This document shows, piece by piece, positions 15,374-22,349 of a stretch of 22,349 nt of DNA. Position 1 is the stretch's first letter. Every line of letters begins with the position of its first letter. The DNA is from an uncultured Kiritimatiellota bacterium (GTDB taxonomy: Bacteria; Verrucomicrobiota; Kiritimatiellia; RFP12; UBA1067). The stretch covers positions 1 to 22,349 of the forward strand of contig CAKTZA010000064.1 of the NCBI GenBank assembly GCA_934635045.1, given 5' to 3'. The notes under the pieces are model-generated. The model was not told where the DNA came from. It made no database searches and was given only the letters and a program-made list of their open reading frames with translations. Made by a program: the position numbers and the translations under genes.

Positions 15374-17941
15374 ATGAGGAAACTGCTGTTGTCGGGCCTG
15401 GTGGCGTGTGGAGGCGCGACGTCCTTCGCAGGCGGCTATGGACTGAAATATGTCGCCACGGGCTGGGATCTCGGACGGGCGACGCCCGCGCAGGTCCTGA
15501 AGATGATGCCGAAGTTCGAGCGGACGGCCTTCAGCGGGCTGTCGGTCGGCTGTTCGGCGCGGCAGGACGGCGTGACGCTGGACGCCGGGTATGCCTTCAG
15601 CGATCCCGCGTGGCGGTTCGAGACGTTTGCGCCGCTGCTGGACACGTACCGGGCGATCAACGCGCGCGGCAAGCTGACGGACAATTTTCTCGCGGCGGGC
15701 CTGTCTGCGCGCAAGACCGAGGGCGAACGCGCGACGTGCGGCGGGCGCATCCGGCTCGACGACGACGCGGCGTGGGCGCGCGTGGCGAACAACTACGGCG
15801 TGCTGGCGAAGGTCGCGAAGGCCGGCGGCTTTCGCGGCATCCAGCTCGACAACGAGGACTATCACGGGCTGCGCCAGTTCGAGTACCGTCCCGAAGACGG
15901 CGACTACGAGACGGCGGCGCGGCGGATGCGCGCGCGTGGACGAGAGGTCTTTGCGGCGGTCTTCCGGGAGTTTCCCGACGTGCGGCTCGGCTTCTTCTGG
16001 GCGTTCTCGAACATCCGCACGCAACTGCACGCGGCGGATCCCGTGCGGGCGATCCGCGAATCGGGGCGGCTCTTGCCGCAGTTCCTGAACGGGCTTCTGG
16101 ACGTGATGCCGCCGGAGGCCGTCGTGATCGACTTCGACGAGGACGCCTACACGTTCCGTGCGGCGGACGGCACGTTCGAGAAGACGTTCGTCGACCTGAT
16201 GAGCCATGCGCTCGTCGCGGTCGCGCCGGAGAACCGCGCCAAGTACCGCGCGCAGTTCCGCAATTCGTCTCTCCTCTACCTCGACCAGTACGTGGGAGCC
16301 AAGTACCGCACGCGCGCCGGCAAGCGCGGCGCGCCGAACAACTGGTACCGTGCGCCGGTGAACGGCTCGCGCGCGGGCGCGTTCTTCGCCGACCTGGAGG
16401 CCGCCGCGCGCACGGCGGACGAATACCTCGGCTTCTACGGCGAGCGCTTCGGCTTCATCGACTGGGAGCATGAACTGGACGGCGCGATGCAGCCGTGGAA
16501 CGCCTTCCTCTCGCGCGTCACGTGGGATGAGCGTCTGGGCCTCGACACGAAGCTCCGGCTCGTGCGCGAGCCCCAGAAGCTCCTGCAGGACGAGCTCGCC
16601 GCCGCCGCGAAGGATCCGGCGCGGCGGAACCTGCTGGCCGACCTGCCGAATTTCGGGAAGCCTTGCCCCGGCACGTTCGTCGTCTGCGAAGACATGACGA
16701 ACCGCAATTTCTTCGCCGCGACGTTCGAGGCGAAGGGCGAGGCGACGGCCGTCGCGCGCTGGCAGAACGGCACGGCCTGGAACTGGGCGCCGCATGGCGT
16801 CCGCAAGGTCGCGTTTGCGGACGCGGGAAAGACCGACGACGGGTGGACGCGCTACACGGCGCTCCTGCGCGTGCCGGTCGCGGCGACGCGCGTGCAGCTG
16901 CAGCTCGGAACGAACGAGATCCGCCGCGCCGCGCTCTACCGGCTCGACCCGCCGCCGAAGCCGCCGTTCCGGCTCGCCTACCAGATGGACATCGCGCGCA
17001 TCGGCGCACCGTCCGTCGCCGCGCTCAGGGAACGCATCGACGTGCTGTCCGAGCTGGGCTTCGACCAGTTCCAGCTCTATATGGAATGCGAATTCGCCTA
17101 CAAGGGCCACGAGACGGTCTGGCGGGATCTCGCCGTCCTTGACGCGGCGTCCCTCACGGAACTCGTGCGCTATGCCGCGTCCAAGGGCGTCGAGATGGTG
17201 CCGAGCCAGAACTCGTTCGCGCACATGAACAAGTGGCTGCGCGTGCCGGCGTATCGCGCGCGGTACGCGGAGTGTCCGAACGGCGCGGTCATCGACACGC
17301 CGAAGATGAGGAAGAGGCGTCCGTCGGTGACGTTCGCGGCGTCCGCGCCCGAGACGCTGTCGTTCCTGGCGGGGCTGTACGACCAGCTCCTGCCGTGCTT
17401 CGAGAGCCGCTTCTTCAACGTCGGCTGCGACGAGGTCTACGACCTGCTGGACGTCAACTGCCGGAGCGCGGCGAAGGTCAGGCGTGACGGCTATGCGCGG
17501 GTCTACTGGGATCATGTGCTCGCATGCCGCAAGCTGGCGTATCAGCGTCAGCGCGAGACGATGTTCTGGGCGGACGCCATCTTCGAGCATCCCGAACTCA
17601 TCCGCGAGATTCCGCGCGACATGGTGGCGCTCGTCTACGGCTACACGCCGGGCGGCGCGGACCGGTTCGAGGCGAAGTGCGCGGCGCTGCAGGCGGACGA
17701 GGTGCGGTTCTACACGTGTCCGGGCACGCAGGGCTGGAAGGCGAAGCTGTCCGAAGCCGCGCGCCAGACGCTGGCACGGGCGAACATCCGCGAGGCGTAC
17801 GACGCGGCGATGCGGTACGGGGGCGAGGGCCTGATGGTGTGCGACTGGGGCGACGACGGCTATCCGCAGCCGCTGTCGTACACGCGGCCCGTGCTGGAAT
17901 ACGCCGCCGGGCTTGTCAAGAAGGAAAGGAAAGGCAACTGA
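15374..17941 (+). CDS. Two-domain enzyme: uncharacterised glycosidase-like domain fused to GH20 beta-N-acetylhexosaminidase-like domain
   Basis: An 855-residue protein with a signal peptide (MRKLLLSGLVACGGATSFA). Residues about 20-390 are homologous to the preceding gene: ATGWDLGRATPAQVL, GIQLDNEDYHG (D159, E161), LLDVMPPEA, VAPENRAKYRAQFRN, NWYRAPVNGSR and FYGERFGFIDW. Residues about 415-525 match its beta-sandwich (VCEDMTNRNFFAATF). Residues about 530-850 are GH20-like: QMDIARIGAPSVAALRERI, FDQFQLYMECEFAY, MVPSQNSFAHMNKWL, and FFNVGCDEVYDL holding the Asp-Glu pair D686-E687 used in substrate-assisted hydrolysis of beta-N-acetylhexosaminides. A predicted exo-hexosaminidase acting outside the cytoplasm on mucin- or chitin-like chains is the likely role; the partner domain may cleave a neighbouring linkage. 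The FAD oxidoreductase starts 2 bp after its stop. Confidence 0.8.
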   Translation: MRKLLLSGLVACGGATSFAGGYGLKYVATGWDLGRATPAQVLKMMPKFERTAFSGLSVGCSARQDGVTLDAGYAFSDPAWRFETFAPLLDTYRAINARGKLTDNFLAAGLSARKTEGERATCGGRIRLDDDAAWARVANNYGVLAKVAKAGGFRGIQLDNEDYHGLRQFEYRPEDGDYETAARRMRARGREVFAAVFREFPDVRLGFFWAFSNIRTQLHAADPVRAIRESGRLLPQFLNGLLDVMPPEAVVIDFDEDAYTFRAADGTFEKTFVDLMSHALVAVAPENRAKYRAQFRNSSLLYLDQYVGAKYRTRAGKRGAPNNWYRAPVNGSRAGAFFADLEAAARTADEYLGFYGERFGFIDWEHELDGAMQPWNAFLSRVTWDERLGLDTKLRLVREPQKLLQDELAAAAKDPARRNLLADLPNFGKPCPGTFVVCEDMTNRNFFAATFEAKGEATAVARWQNGTAWNWAPHGVRKVAFADAGKTDDGWTRYTALLRVPVAATRVQLQLGTNEIRRAALYRLDPPPKPPFRLAYQMDIARIGAPSVAALRERIDVLSELGFDQFQLYMECEFAYKGHETVWRDLAVLDAASLTELVRYAASKGVEMVPSQNSFAHMNKWLRVPAYRARYAECPNGAVIDTPKMRKRRPSVTFAASAPETLSFLAGLYDQLLPCFESRFFNVGCDEVYDLLDVNCRSAAKVRRDGYARVYWDHVLACRKLAYQRQRETMFWADAIFEHPELIREIPRDMVALVYGYTPGGADRFEAKCAALQADEVRFYTCPGTQGWKAKLSEAARQTLARANIREAYDAAMRYGGEGLMVCDWGDDGYPQPLSYTRPVLEYAAGLVKKERKGN

Positions 17942-17943
17942 CC

Positions 17944-19356
17944 ATGCAGAAGATGACGACACGGGAGTTTCTGAAACGGCTGGGCTGCGGCGGCGCGGCG
18001 CTGGCGGGCGGACGGCTGCTGGGCGACGAGGCCCTGCACGAGCCATTGCCGCCGGGCGACTATATCGCGGATCCGAAGTACGGCACCTGCCGCTACATCC
18101 GTGACATCCCGAAGTTCCCGGTGGATGTGCCGAGCGCGTTCCTGAAGGACGGGAAGGTCGTTCAGCCGGCGCGCGAGGTGGAGGTGTTCCGCCGGGCGGA
18201 CGTCGCCGTGGTGGGCGGCGGCCCGGCGGGGTTCGCCGCGGCGCTGGCGAGTGCGCGGACGGGGGCGAAGACGGTGCTGCTGGAGCGCTACGGCTCGCTG
18301 GGCGGGCTCTTCACGAACGGGCTCGTGCTCATCCTCATCGGGACGGCCGAGGGGACGCGCGGCGGGGAGCAGCGCCTCGTCACGAAGGGCATCTGCGGCG
18401 AGTTCATGGACCGGTGCGCGGCGATGGGCAAGTGGGCCGTCCGCACGGACCGCCACCACGGGCCCTACCAGCCGACGGTCGACCCGGAGGCGGCGAAGGT
18501 GCTGATGGACCGCATGGCGCGCGCGGAGAAGAACCTGGAGGTCGTCTTCCACTGCTGGGGCGTGGACGTCGTGCAGGACGGGCCCGCCGTGAAGGGCGTC
18601 GTCTTCGAGTCGAAGCAGGGGCGGCAGGCGATCCTCGCGGAGCGCGTCGTCGACTGCACGGGCGACGGCGACGTCGCCTTCCAGGCGGGGGCGGACTTCC
18701 GGCAGATCACGCACAACGTGGGCTTCGTCTACCGGCTCGGGAACGTCGGCCGGGCGAAGGGGCGGGAGCTGACGAGCCCGGCGGCGGACGGCTTCCCGAA
18801 GGTCCCGAACGAGCCGGTGCCGGGCGCGTTCTGGAAGAACAGCCTGGGGCCCCAGGCGAACGGGTGCTCGGTCGAGGACCTGACGCGGGCCGAGTTCGGT
18901 CACCGCGAGGAGATGTGGCGGCTCGTCGAGCGGATGCGCGCGACGCCGGGCTTCGAGGAGACGTACGTCATGAACTCCTGCTCGCAGGTGGGCGTGCGGG
19001 CGACGCGGCTCGTCCGGACGGACCACACGCTCGCGATGGCCGAGACGGACGCGCGCACGGCGTTCGACGACGCGATCGGGATGAGCGGCGACGACACGTT
19101 CACGCGCGGGGCGTTCCAGATCCCGTACCGGACGCTGCTGCCGTCGGGCGTCGAGAACCTGCTCGTCGCGGGGCGGGCGATCGGGGTCGCGCCGGACGTG
19201 ATCGACCGCGCGCGGCTGATCCCGGTGTGCATGGTGACGGGCGAGGCGGCGGGGACGGCGGCGGCGCTCTCGGTTCGCGCGGGCGTGACGCCGCGCGCGC
19301 TGGACGCGGGCGCGCTGCGGCGGACGCTCGCCGCGAACGGCGCCTGCCTCGCGTGA
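17944..19356 (+). CDS. FAD-dependent oxidoreductase (PF12831-type)
   Basis: A 470-residue flavoprotein. ATG 17944 follows a purine-rich GGAAAGGAAAGG and lies 2 bp after the previous stop; the longer open frame back to 17524 lies inside that gene. VAVVGGGPAGFAAALASA (G91-G96 is the dinucleotide-binding GGGPAG) and the acidic LLER end of strand 2 mark the FAD Rossmann fold. VDCTGDGDVAFQAG and NLLVAGRAIGVAPDVIDRA with MVTGEAAGTAAAL are the other conserved FAD_oxidored elements. The N-terminus (TTREFLKRLGCGGAALAGG) looks like a Tat signal in which one arginine of the twin pair is replaced (T-R instead of R-R), so export is uncertain. Family members oxidise varied substrates, often sugar- or succinate-like; the function here is unknown. 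It is last in the second unit and may act on a sugar released by the hydrolases. Confidence 0.85.
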   Translation: MQKMTTREFLKRLGCGGAALAGGRLLGDEALHEPLPPGDYIADPKYGTCRYIRDIPKFPVDVPSAFLKDGKVVQPAREVEVFRRADVAVVGGGPAGFAAALASARTGAKTVLLERYGSLGGLFTNGLVLILIGTAEGTRGGEQRLVTKGICGEFMDRCAAMGKWAVRTDRHHGPYQPTVDPEAAKVLMDRMARAEKNLEVVFHCWGVDVVQDGPAVKGVVFESKQGRQAILAERVVDCTGDGDVAFQAGADFRQITHNVGFVYRLGNVGRAKGRELTSPAADGFPKVPNEPVPGAFWKNSLGPQANGCSVEDLTRAEFGHREEMWRLVERMRATPGFEETYVMNSCSQVGVRATRLVRTDHTLAMAETDARTAFDDAIGMSGDDTFTRGAFQIPYRTLLPSGVENLLVAGRAIGVAPDVIDRARLIPVCMVTGEAAGTAAALSVRAGVTPRALDAGALRRTLAANGACLA

Positions 19357-19358
19357 GG

Positions 19359-19379
19359 GGCGCGCCATAGAGGCGCGCC
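19359..19379 (+). terminator. Strong hairpin (possible terminator) after the oxidoreductase gene
   Basis: GGCGCGCC-ATAGA-GGCGCGCC forms a perfect 8-bp all-GC stem with a 5-nt loop, starting 3 bp after the stop codon. A third GGCGCGCC lies at 19390-19397 inside a further GACGGC/GCCGTC stem. No U-tract follows, so factor-independent termination is not certain; it may instead block 3' exonucleases. Confidence 0.45.
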
Positions 19380-19426
19380 GACGGCTCGTGGCGCGCCGGC
19401 GGCCGTCCGCGGCCTGTCCGGAGCCG

Positions 19427-19461
19427 GCAGATCTTGCAATCTGCGCGAATGGTTTTTGCAA
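19427..19461 (+). promoter_or_regulatory. Dyad and paired TTGCAA sites upstream of the last gene
   Basis: GCAGAT-CTTGCA-ATCTGC (19427-19444) is a 6-bp dyad, and the palindromic TTGCAA it contains (19434-19439) recurs at 19456-19461, 22 bp away, about two helical turns. Both lie 34-61 bp upstream of the -10 box, which suits an operator or activator site. A run of five T follows the dyad at 19453-19457, so it could instead be a weak terminator for the upstream unit. Confidence 0.4.
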
Positions 19462-19490
19462 CACTTTTTCTGTCCACAGGGAGCCTGGAA

Positions 19491-19500
19491 ATGCTATACT
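19491..19500 (+). promoter_or_regulatory. Extended -10 promoter for the last gene
   Basis: ATGCTATACT contains TATACT (19495-19500) preceded by TGC, an extended -10 arrangement that lessens the need for a -35 box. No good -35 hexamer is visible. Transcription would begin near 19507, giving a leader of about 48 nt and excluding an upstream start at 19456. Confidence 0.55.
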
Positions 19501-19554
19501 GCTCGTGTTCGGAAAGTTCTCGTCAGAAAGTCATTCAGAGAAAGGAACATGCCC

Positions 19555-22185
19555 ATGACGACAAACGGGACGACAGGGTGGGGTCGCTCGACGGAACGCC
19601 ACGTGCGGAAAGTCCGGCGCGCGCATGCGATTCTCGGCGGCGCCCTGCTTTGGGGCGCGGCTGCGGCGTTCCCGGCGGAATGCCTTTGGCTTCCGAACGG
19701 CACGGGCGGATGGGAAAGCCCTTCCCGGTGGAAAGACGGCGTCAAGCCGACCCAGGCGGGAGACACGGTCGTCGTCAACGGCGATGACGTGGCCGTTCTC
19801 GTCGGCGAAAGCGACCTCGGCACGTTTCAGTTCGTCTCGGAGCTGACCGTCTCCGCCGCCAGTTCGCGCGTCGTGATCGATGCGGCGTCGGATGTCCATA
19901 CGGCGGCGGCGTTCAAGGGAGAGGGGCAGCTGGTCAAGCTTGGCGCGAACACGCTCTACCTTGAGAATCTCGGCGGCCCTGGCAGCACGTCGGCAGACTG
20001 CAAGGCGTCGATCGGCGCGCTGACGGGCGGCCTGGTCGTGAGCAATGGCGTCGTGCGCGCGCCGGATCGCACGTCTGCCCAGCTCCACCTCTGCAAGATC
20101 ACGGTCGCGGCCGGCGGCGAATTCCGCCTGTCGACGAGCCCGAGCGTTTTCGTGTCCGGCGGCTTCTGGGGAGACGGCGTCATCTCGTCCGACAATCCGT
20201 CAGCCAGCGTGAACGTGGGGGGCGGCACGCGCGAGAGCCCGGCCGTCTTTTCGGGGCGCTTCGCCTCGCCGTTCACGTTCAACCCGTATGGCTGGCAGTA
20301 CGTGACGGGGCAAAGCGAGGCGCGGATGTCCTGGTCGCTCCACGGCGTTCTCGGCGTCGGGAAAATGGGCCGGCATTCGACGTCCCAGGCGAGCGCGAGC
20401 TCGGCCGGCAACAACGAGTCCTTTCTCTTCTCCTATTCGGGCGGCGTCGCGGACCCGACCCTTCGCCTCGTCGGCGCAACGGAAGAGACGACCGACAAGG
20501 AACTCCGGTTCAGCCCGCAGCTGGAGGTCGGCGTTGTCGATGCGGGCGCCTTCGGCGGCATGACCTTCGTCGGGTCCTGGCGCATCTCAAGCTGGGCGAG
20601 CTGGGGCGCAAGCGACAGGATGTTCCGCAGCGTCGTCCTTGACGGCGAGAACCGCGAGCGTCCGTGCGTGCTCGCAAACGACATGTTTGACTCGGACGTC
20701 TCGTCGACGTACCTGACGAAGCGCGGCACGGGCGTCTGGCGCTTCAACAGCCACGTGAACCGGAAGAACGCCGGCACGCTTGAAGTCCGGCGCGGCACGG
20801 TGCAGTACGAGTCGATCGCCGAGAAGGGCGTCGTCTGCTCGCTGGGCACGTCTGCGCTGACGTGCGAGAACGTGTCGCGCACCCGGACGGCCGGACGCGT
20901 GCCGTACGCATTCCTGCTGGGCGACGGCGCACACGCGGCCGACGACGCGCACGTGGCGACGATGGAGTATGTCGGCGCGGCGGCGGCGTCCTGCACGTCG
21001 CGCGTGTTTGCCGTGAACGGGGCCGCGCGCTTGCGCGCCACGGGCGGCAGCCTGAGCCTCGGCGGCGTCACGGCGGCGGGCGCCGGCCGGCAGACCCTGG
21101 TCCTCGACGGCGCGGCAGGGCGCGCCGACGTGGCGAGTTCCGTCACGAACGGCCCCGGCCGCCTTGACGTCGTGAAGCGCGGCGGCGGGACCTGGCGGCT
21201 TGCGGGCTCGGTCGACGTCGGCGACGTCGCCGTCGAGGAAGGCACGCTCGCGATGGGCTGTGACGCCTGTGCCTATTATCGCTTCAGCATCTGCCAGACG
21301 ACCGGCACGAACGATTATGCCTACTGCAGCGGCATCGCCCTTTACGATGCCGCCGGGCAGGTGGCCAACGGCACGTTGGGGACCCTGGGCGTGAACCGCG
21401 ACAAGATCGGGCGCCCCGAGCTCCTGGCGCCTGGCGAGGTCACGTTGGACGGGGACTACTGGGACAACGGCGGAAACGACGATCCCGTCTCGAACTGGTT
21501 CGCCTATGACGCGTCGACCGGCGTCATCGGCAGCACGGCGCGTCTCGCCGAGAGCAAGAGGCCGATCGTCGGAGACCCGGATTCATGGTACAAGGTGTAT
21601 TTCCGCCTGCCGGCAGACGCGCCGCCGGTTGCCGCCTACGACATCAAGAGCGCCGCGCGCGCCTATGCGGGGCCCGACAGCACGATGCTCGAGAGATGCG
21701 AAATCGAGGCCTGGGCGCTGGAGGGCAGCGTCGATGGCGTCCACTGGACCTTCCTTGACCGCGTCGCAGAGAACCCGAATCCGCCGACGGAAGCGAACCA
21801 ATGGTACTCGCGCGGCCCGGGCTTCGCGGTCGAGGAGCGCCCCTGGCGGACGACGCTGGGCCTGGAGTCGCTTTCGGTCGCGGCCGGCGCAACGGTCGAG
21901 GTCTGTGACGACGTCGAGGTTTCCTTTGGCCGGATAACCTATGACTCGGCAGGATGCGGAACGCTGTCGGGCGGCCGGCTGGCGGACGTCGGGGAGGTCA
22001 TTGTCGTCGGGGAGAAGACGTCGACGCCTCCCGAGTTTGTCCTTGACGGCGTGCGGAACGCCGATGCCGTCGCGAACTGGAAGGTGTGGTATAAAGGGAA
22101 AGAGACCTCTCGCATGTCAGTTCGACGGACGGCGACGGGCTTTGTCGTCAACATGAAGCCCGGCTTGGCGGTCTTCGTGCGCTAG
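19555..22185 (+). CDS. Large secreted autotransporter-repeat / discoidin-like surface protein
   Basis: An 876-residue protein from ATG 19555, which lies about 8 nt after AGAAAGGA (19539-19546); ATG 19549 in the same frame is too close to it. A long basic n-region (RHVRKVRRAH) precedes a hydrophobic core (AILGGALLWGAAAAFPA), an extended signal peptide. Residues about 45-140 carry WxxPxxWxxGxxPxxGD-type and strand repeats; RGTGVWRFNSHV (about 390) and GGGTWRLAGSVDV...EEGTLAMG (about 543) match the autotransporter-associated beta-strand (PATR) repeat. Residues about 574-760 resemble a discoidin/F5-8C-like module (YYRFSICQTTG...GIALYDAAG...WALEGSVDGVHWTFLD), which often binds carbohydrate. There is no beta-barrel domain, so it is not a classical autotransporter. 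The C-terminus PGLAVFVR fits the shared tail pattern. A glycan-binding surface role is inferred. Confidence 0.8.
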   Translation: MTTNGTTGWGRSTERHVRKVRRAHAILGGALLWGAAAAFPAECLWLPNGTGGWESPSRWKDGVKPTQAGDTVVVNGDDVAVLVGESDLGTFQFVSELTVSAASSRVVIDAASDVHTAAAFKGEGQLVKLGANTLYLENLGGPGSTSADCKASIGALTGGLVVSNGVVRAPDRTSAQLHLCKITVAAGGEFRLSTSPSVFVSGGFWGDGVISSDNPSASVNVGGGTRESPAVFSGRFASPFTFNPYGWQYVTGQSEARMSWSLHGVLGVGKMGRHSTSQASASSAGNNESFLFSYSGGVADPTLRLVGATEETTDKELRFSPQLEVGVVDAGAFGGMTFVGSWRISSWASWGASDRMFRSVVLDGENRERPCVLANDMFDSDVSSTYLTKRGTGVWRFNSHVNRKNAGTLEVRRGTVQYESIAEKGVVCSLGTSALTCENVSRTRTAGRVPYAFLLGDGAHAADDAHVATMEYVGAAAASCTSRVFAVNGAARLRATGGSLSLGGVTAAGAGRQTLVLDGAAGRADVASSVTNGPGRLDVVKRGGGTWRLAGSVDVGDVAVEEGTLAMGCDACAYYRFSICQTTGTNDYAYCSGIALYDAAGQVANGTLGTLGVNRDKIGRPELLAPGEVTLDGDYWDNGGNDDPVSNWFAYDASTGVIGSTARLAESKRPIVGDPDSWYKVYFRLPADAPPVAAYDIKSAARAYAGPDSTMLERCEIEAWALEGSVDGVHWTFLDRVAENPNPPTEANQWYSRGPGFAVEERPWRTTLGLESLSVAAGATVEVCDDVEVSFGRITYDSAGCGTLSGGRLADVGEVIVVGEKTSTPPEFVLDGVRNADAVANWKVWYKGKETSRMSVRRTATGFVVNMKPGLAVFVR

Positions 22186-22256
22186 CGAAGACGGCCGACA
22201 GGACGCGCCCGGCAACGCCCGGCGGATCGAATCGAAAAAACACGGAAAAACCAAAG

Positions 22257-22276
22257 AAAGGAGAAACAGAGCGATG
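22257..22276 (+). promoter_or_regulatory. Ribosome binding site and start codon of an interrupted downstream gene
   Basis: AAAGGAG (22257-22263) stands 10 nt before ATG (22274-22276), a normal initiation region in the 164 bp after the last gene. The frame stops after 12 codons because the intron-like sequence starts immediately after the ATG. The interrupted gene's body is beyond the window. The rest of 22186-22256 shows only a repeated GCCCGGC and an A-rich stretch; no clear terminator. Confidence 0.45.
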
Positions 22277-22349
22277 GTGCGCCAAGCAAGCTTGGCTGAA
22301 CTTGTAGAATGAAAGGAATCTACTCAGTAAGGATAATGGCATACTGACA
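22277..22349 (+). mobile_element. Group II intron, 5' end (start of domain I), partial
   Basis: GTGCG (22277-22281) matches the GUGYG start of group II introns. Three successive perfect small stems follow, as in the first part of domain I: GCCAAG-CAAG-CTTGGC (22281-22296), GTAGA/TCTAC (22304-22308 with 22319-22323) and CAGTA/TACTG (22325-22329 with 22342-22346). The local composition is AT-richer than the neighbouring genes, which suggests a foreign origin. The orientation is the same as the intron end at position 1. The window stops before any diagnostic tertiary motif, so this is less certain than the domain V match. Confidence 0.55.

Noticed and set aside
15233..18046. 937-residue open frame on the minus strand
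   Set aside because: Antisense of the GH20 fusion gene, which carries catalytic motifs and paralogy; the minus product is low-complexity and Arg-rich. The same holds for long minus frames at 11228-13432, 13167-15353 and 17860-19464.
19456..19554. Upstream start for the last surface protein
   Set aside because: The extended -10 promoter lies inside this stretch, and the Shine-Dalgarno fits ATG 19555.
22186..22256. Possible intrinsic terminator after the last gene
   Set aside because: Only a direct repeat GCCCGGC and an A-run are visible; no stem followed by a T-tract on the + strand.
22274..22349. Two overlapping 12-codon ORFs (MVRQASLAELVE and MKGIYSVRIMAY)
   Set aside because: Too short, and they coincide with the stems of the intron-like sequence; only the start region is kept as a feature.

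Overview
The window is a GC-rich stretch of bacterial DNA in which every supportable gene lies on the + strand. Nearly all products begin with a secretion signal. The mix is right-handed beta-helix and autotransporter-type repeat proteins, formylglycine-generating-enzyme-like (FGE-like) domains, a CBM9-like protein, GH42-, GH20- and GH63/GH37-like hydrolases and a PF12831-type FAD oxidoreductase. This fits a host- or sediment-associated member of the PVC superphylum, most likely Kiritimatiellota or a related Verrucomicrobiota/Lentisphaerota lineage. That taxonomic call is an inference from gene content, GC and style; no marker gene is present.

Layout. Positions 1-73 look like the 3' end (domains V and VI) of a group II intron, and 22277-22349 look like the 5' end of another in the same orientation. 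The window is therefore probably a segment, perhaps a contig, bounded by copies of a mobile intron. Between them are three transcription units. Unit A (148-7533) holds a beta-helix surface protein, a CBM9-like protein, a GH42-like beta-galactosidase and an unknown secreted protein; the last three are chained by 4-nt ATGA overlaps. A 318-bp intergenic region follows with a 160-nt interrupted palindrome, a pair of 20-nt direct repeats, a C9 tract and a likely promoter. Unit B (7852-19356) holds a small secreted protein, two tandem FGE-like paralogues, a GH63/GH37-like (alpha/alpha)6 enzyme with a TIM-barrel-like N-terminus, two paralogues of an apparently uncharacterised glycosidase-like family (the second fused to a GH20 domain), and an FAD oxidoreductase. 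Unit C (19555-22185) is a single large autotransporter-repeat/discoidin-like surface protein with its own promoter.

How the genes may work together. The enzymes suggest extracytoplasmic breakdown of a complex glycan containing beta-galactosyl, beta-N-acetylhexosaminyl and other residues, such as mucin or a host or algal glycan. The repeat-rich proteins would provide surface attachment or binding. No transporter, regulator or sulfatase gene is seen here, so uptake and control must be encoded elsewhere.

The most unusual observations are these: (i) an eight-residue C-terminal pattern, x-G-x-four hydrophobics-R-COOH, shared by the three non-enzymatic surface-type proteins and placed in one of them where choice-of-anchor Q proteins carry sorting signals; (ii) the paralogous family in the genes at 13518 and 15374, with a shared DNEDY motif and a GH20 fusion; (iii) a relic of a gene 3' end at 15316-15357, showing that a two-gene unit was once duplicated; (iv) an interspersed-type palindrome at 11317-11395 that creates a false N-terminal extension; (v) the intron ends at both edges, the right one directly after a start codon.
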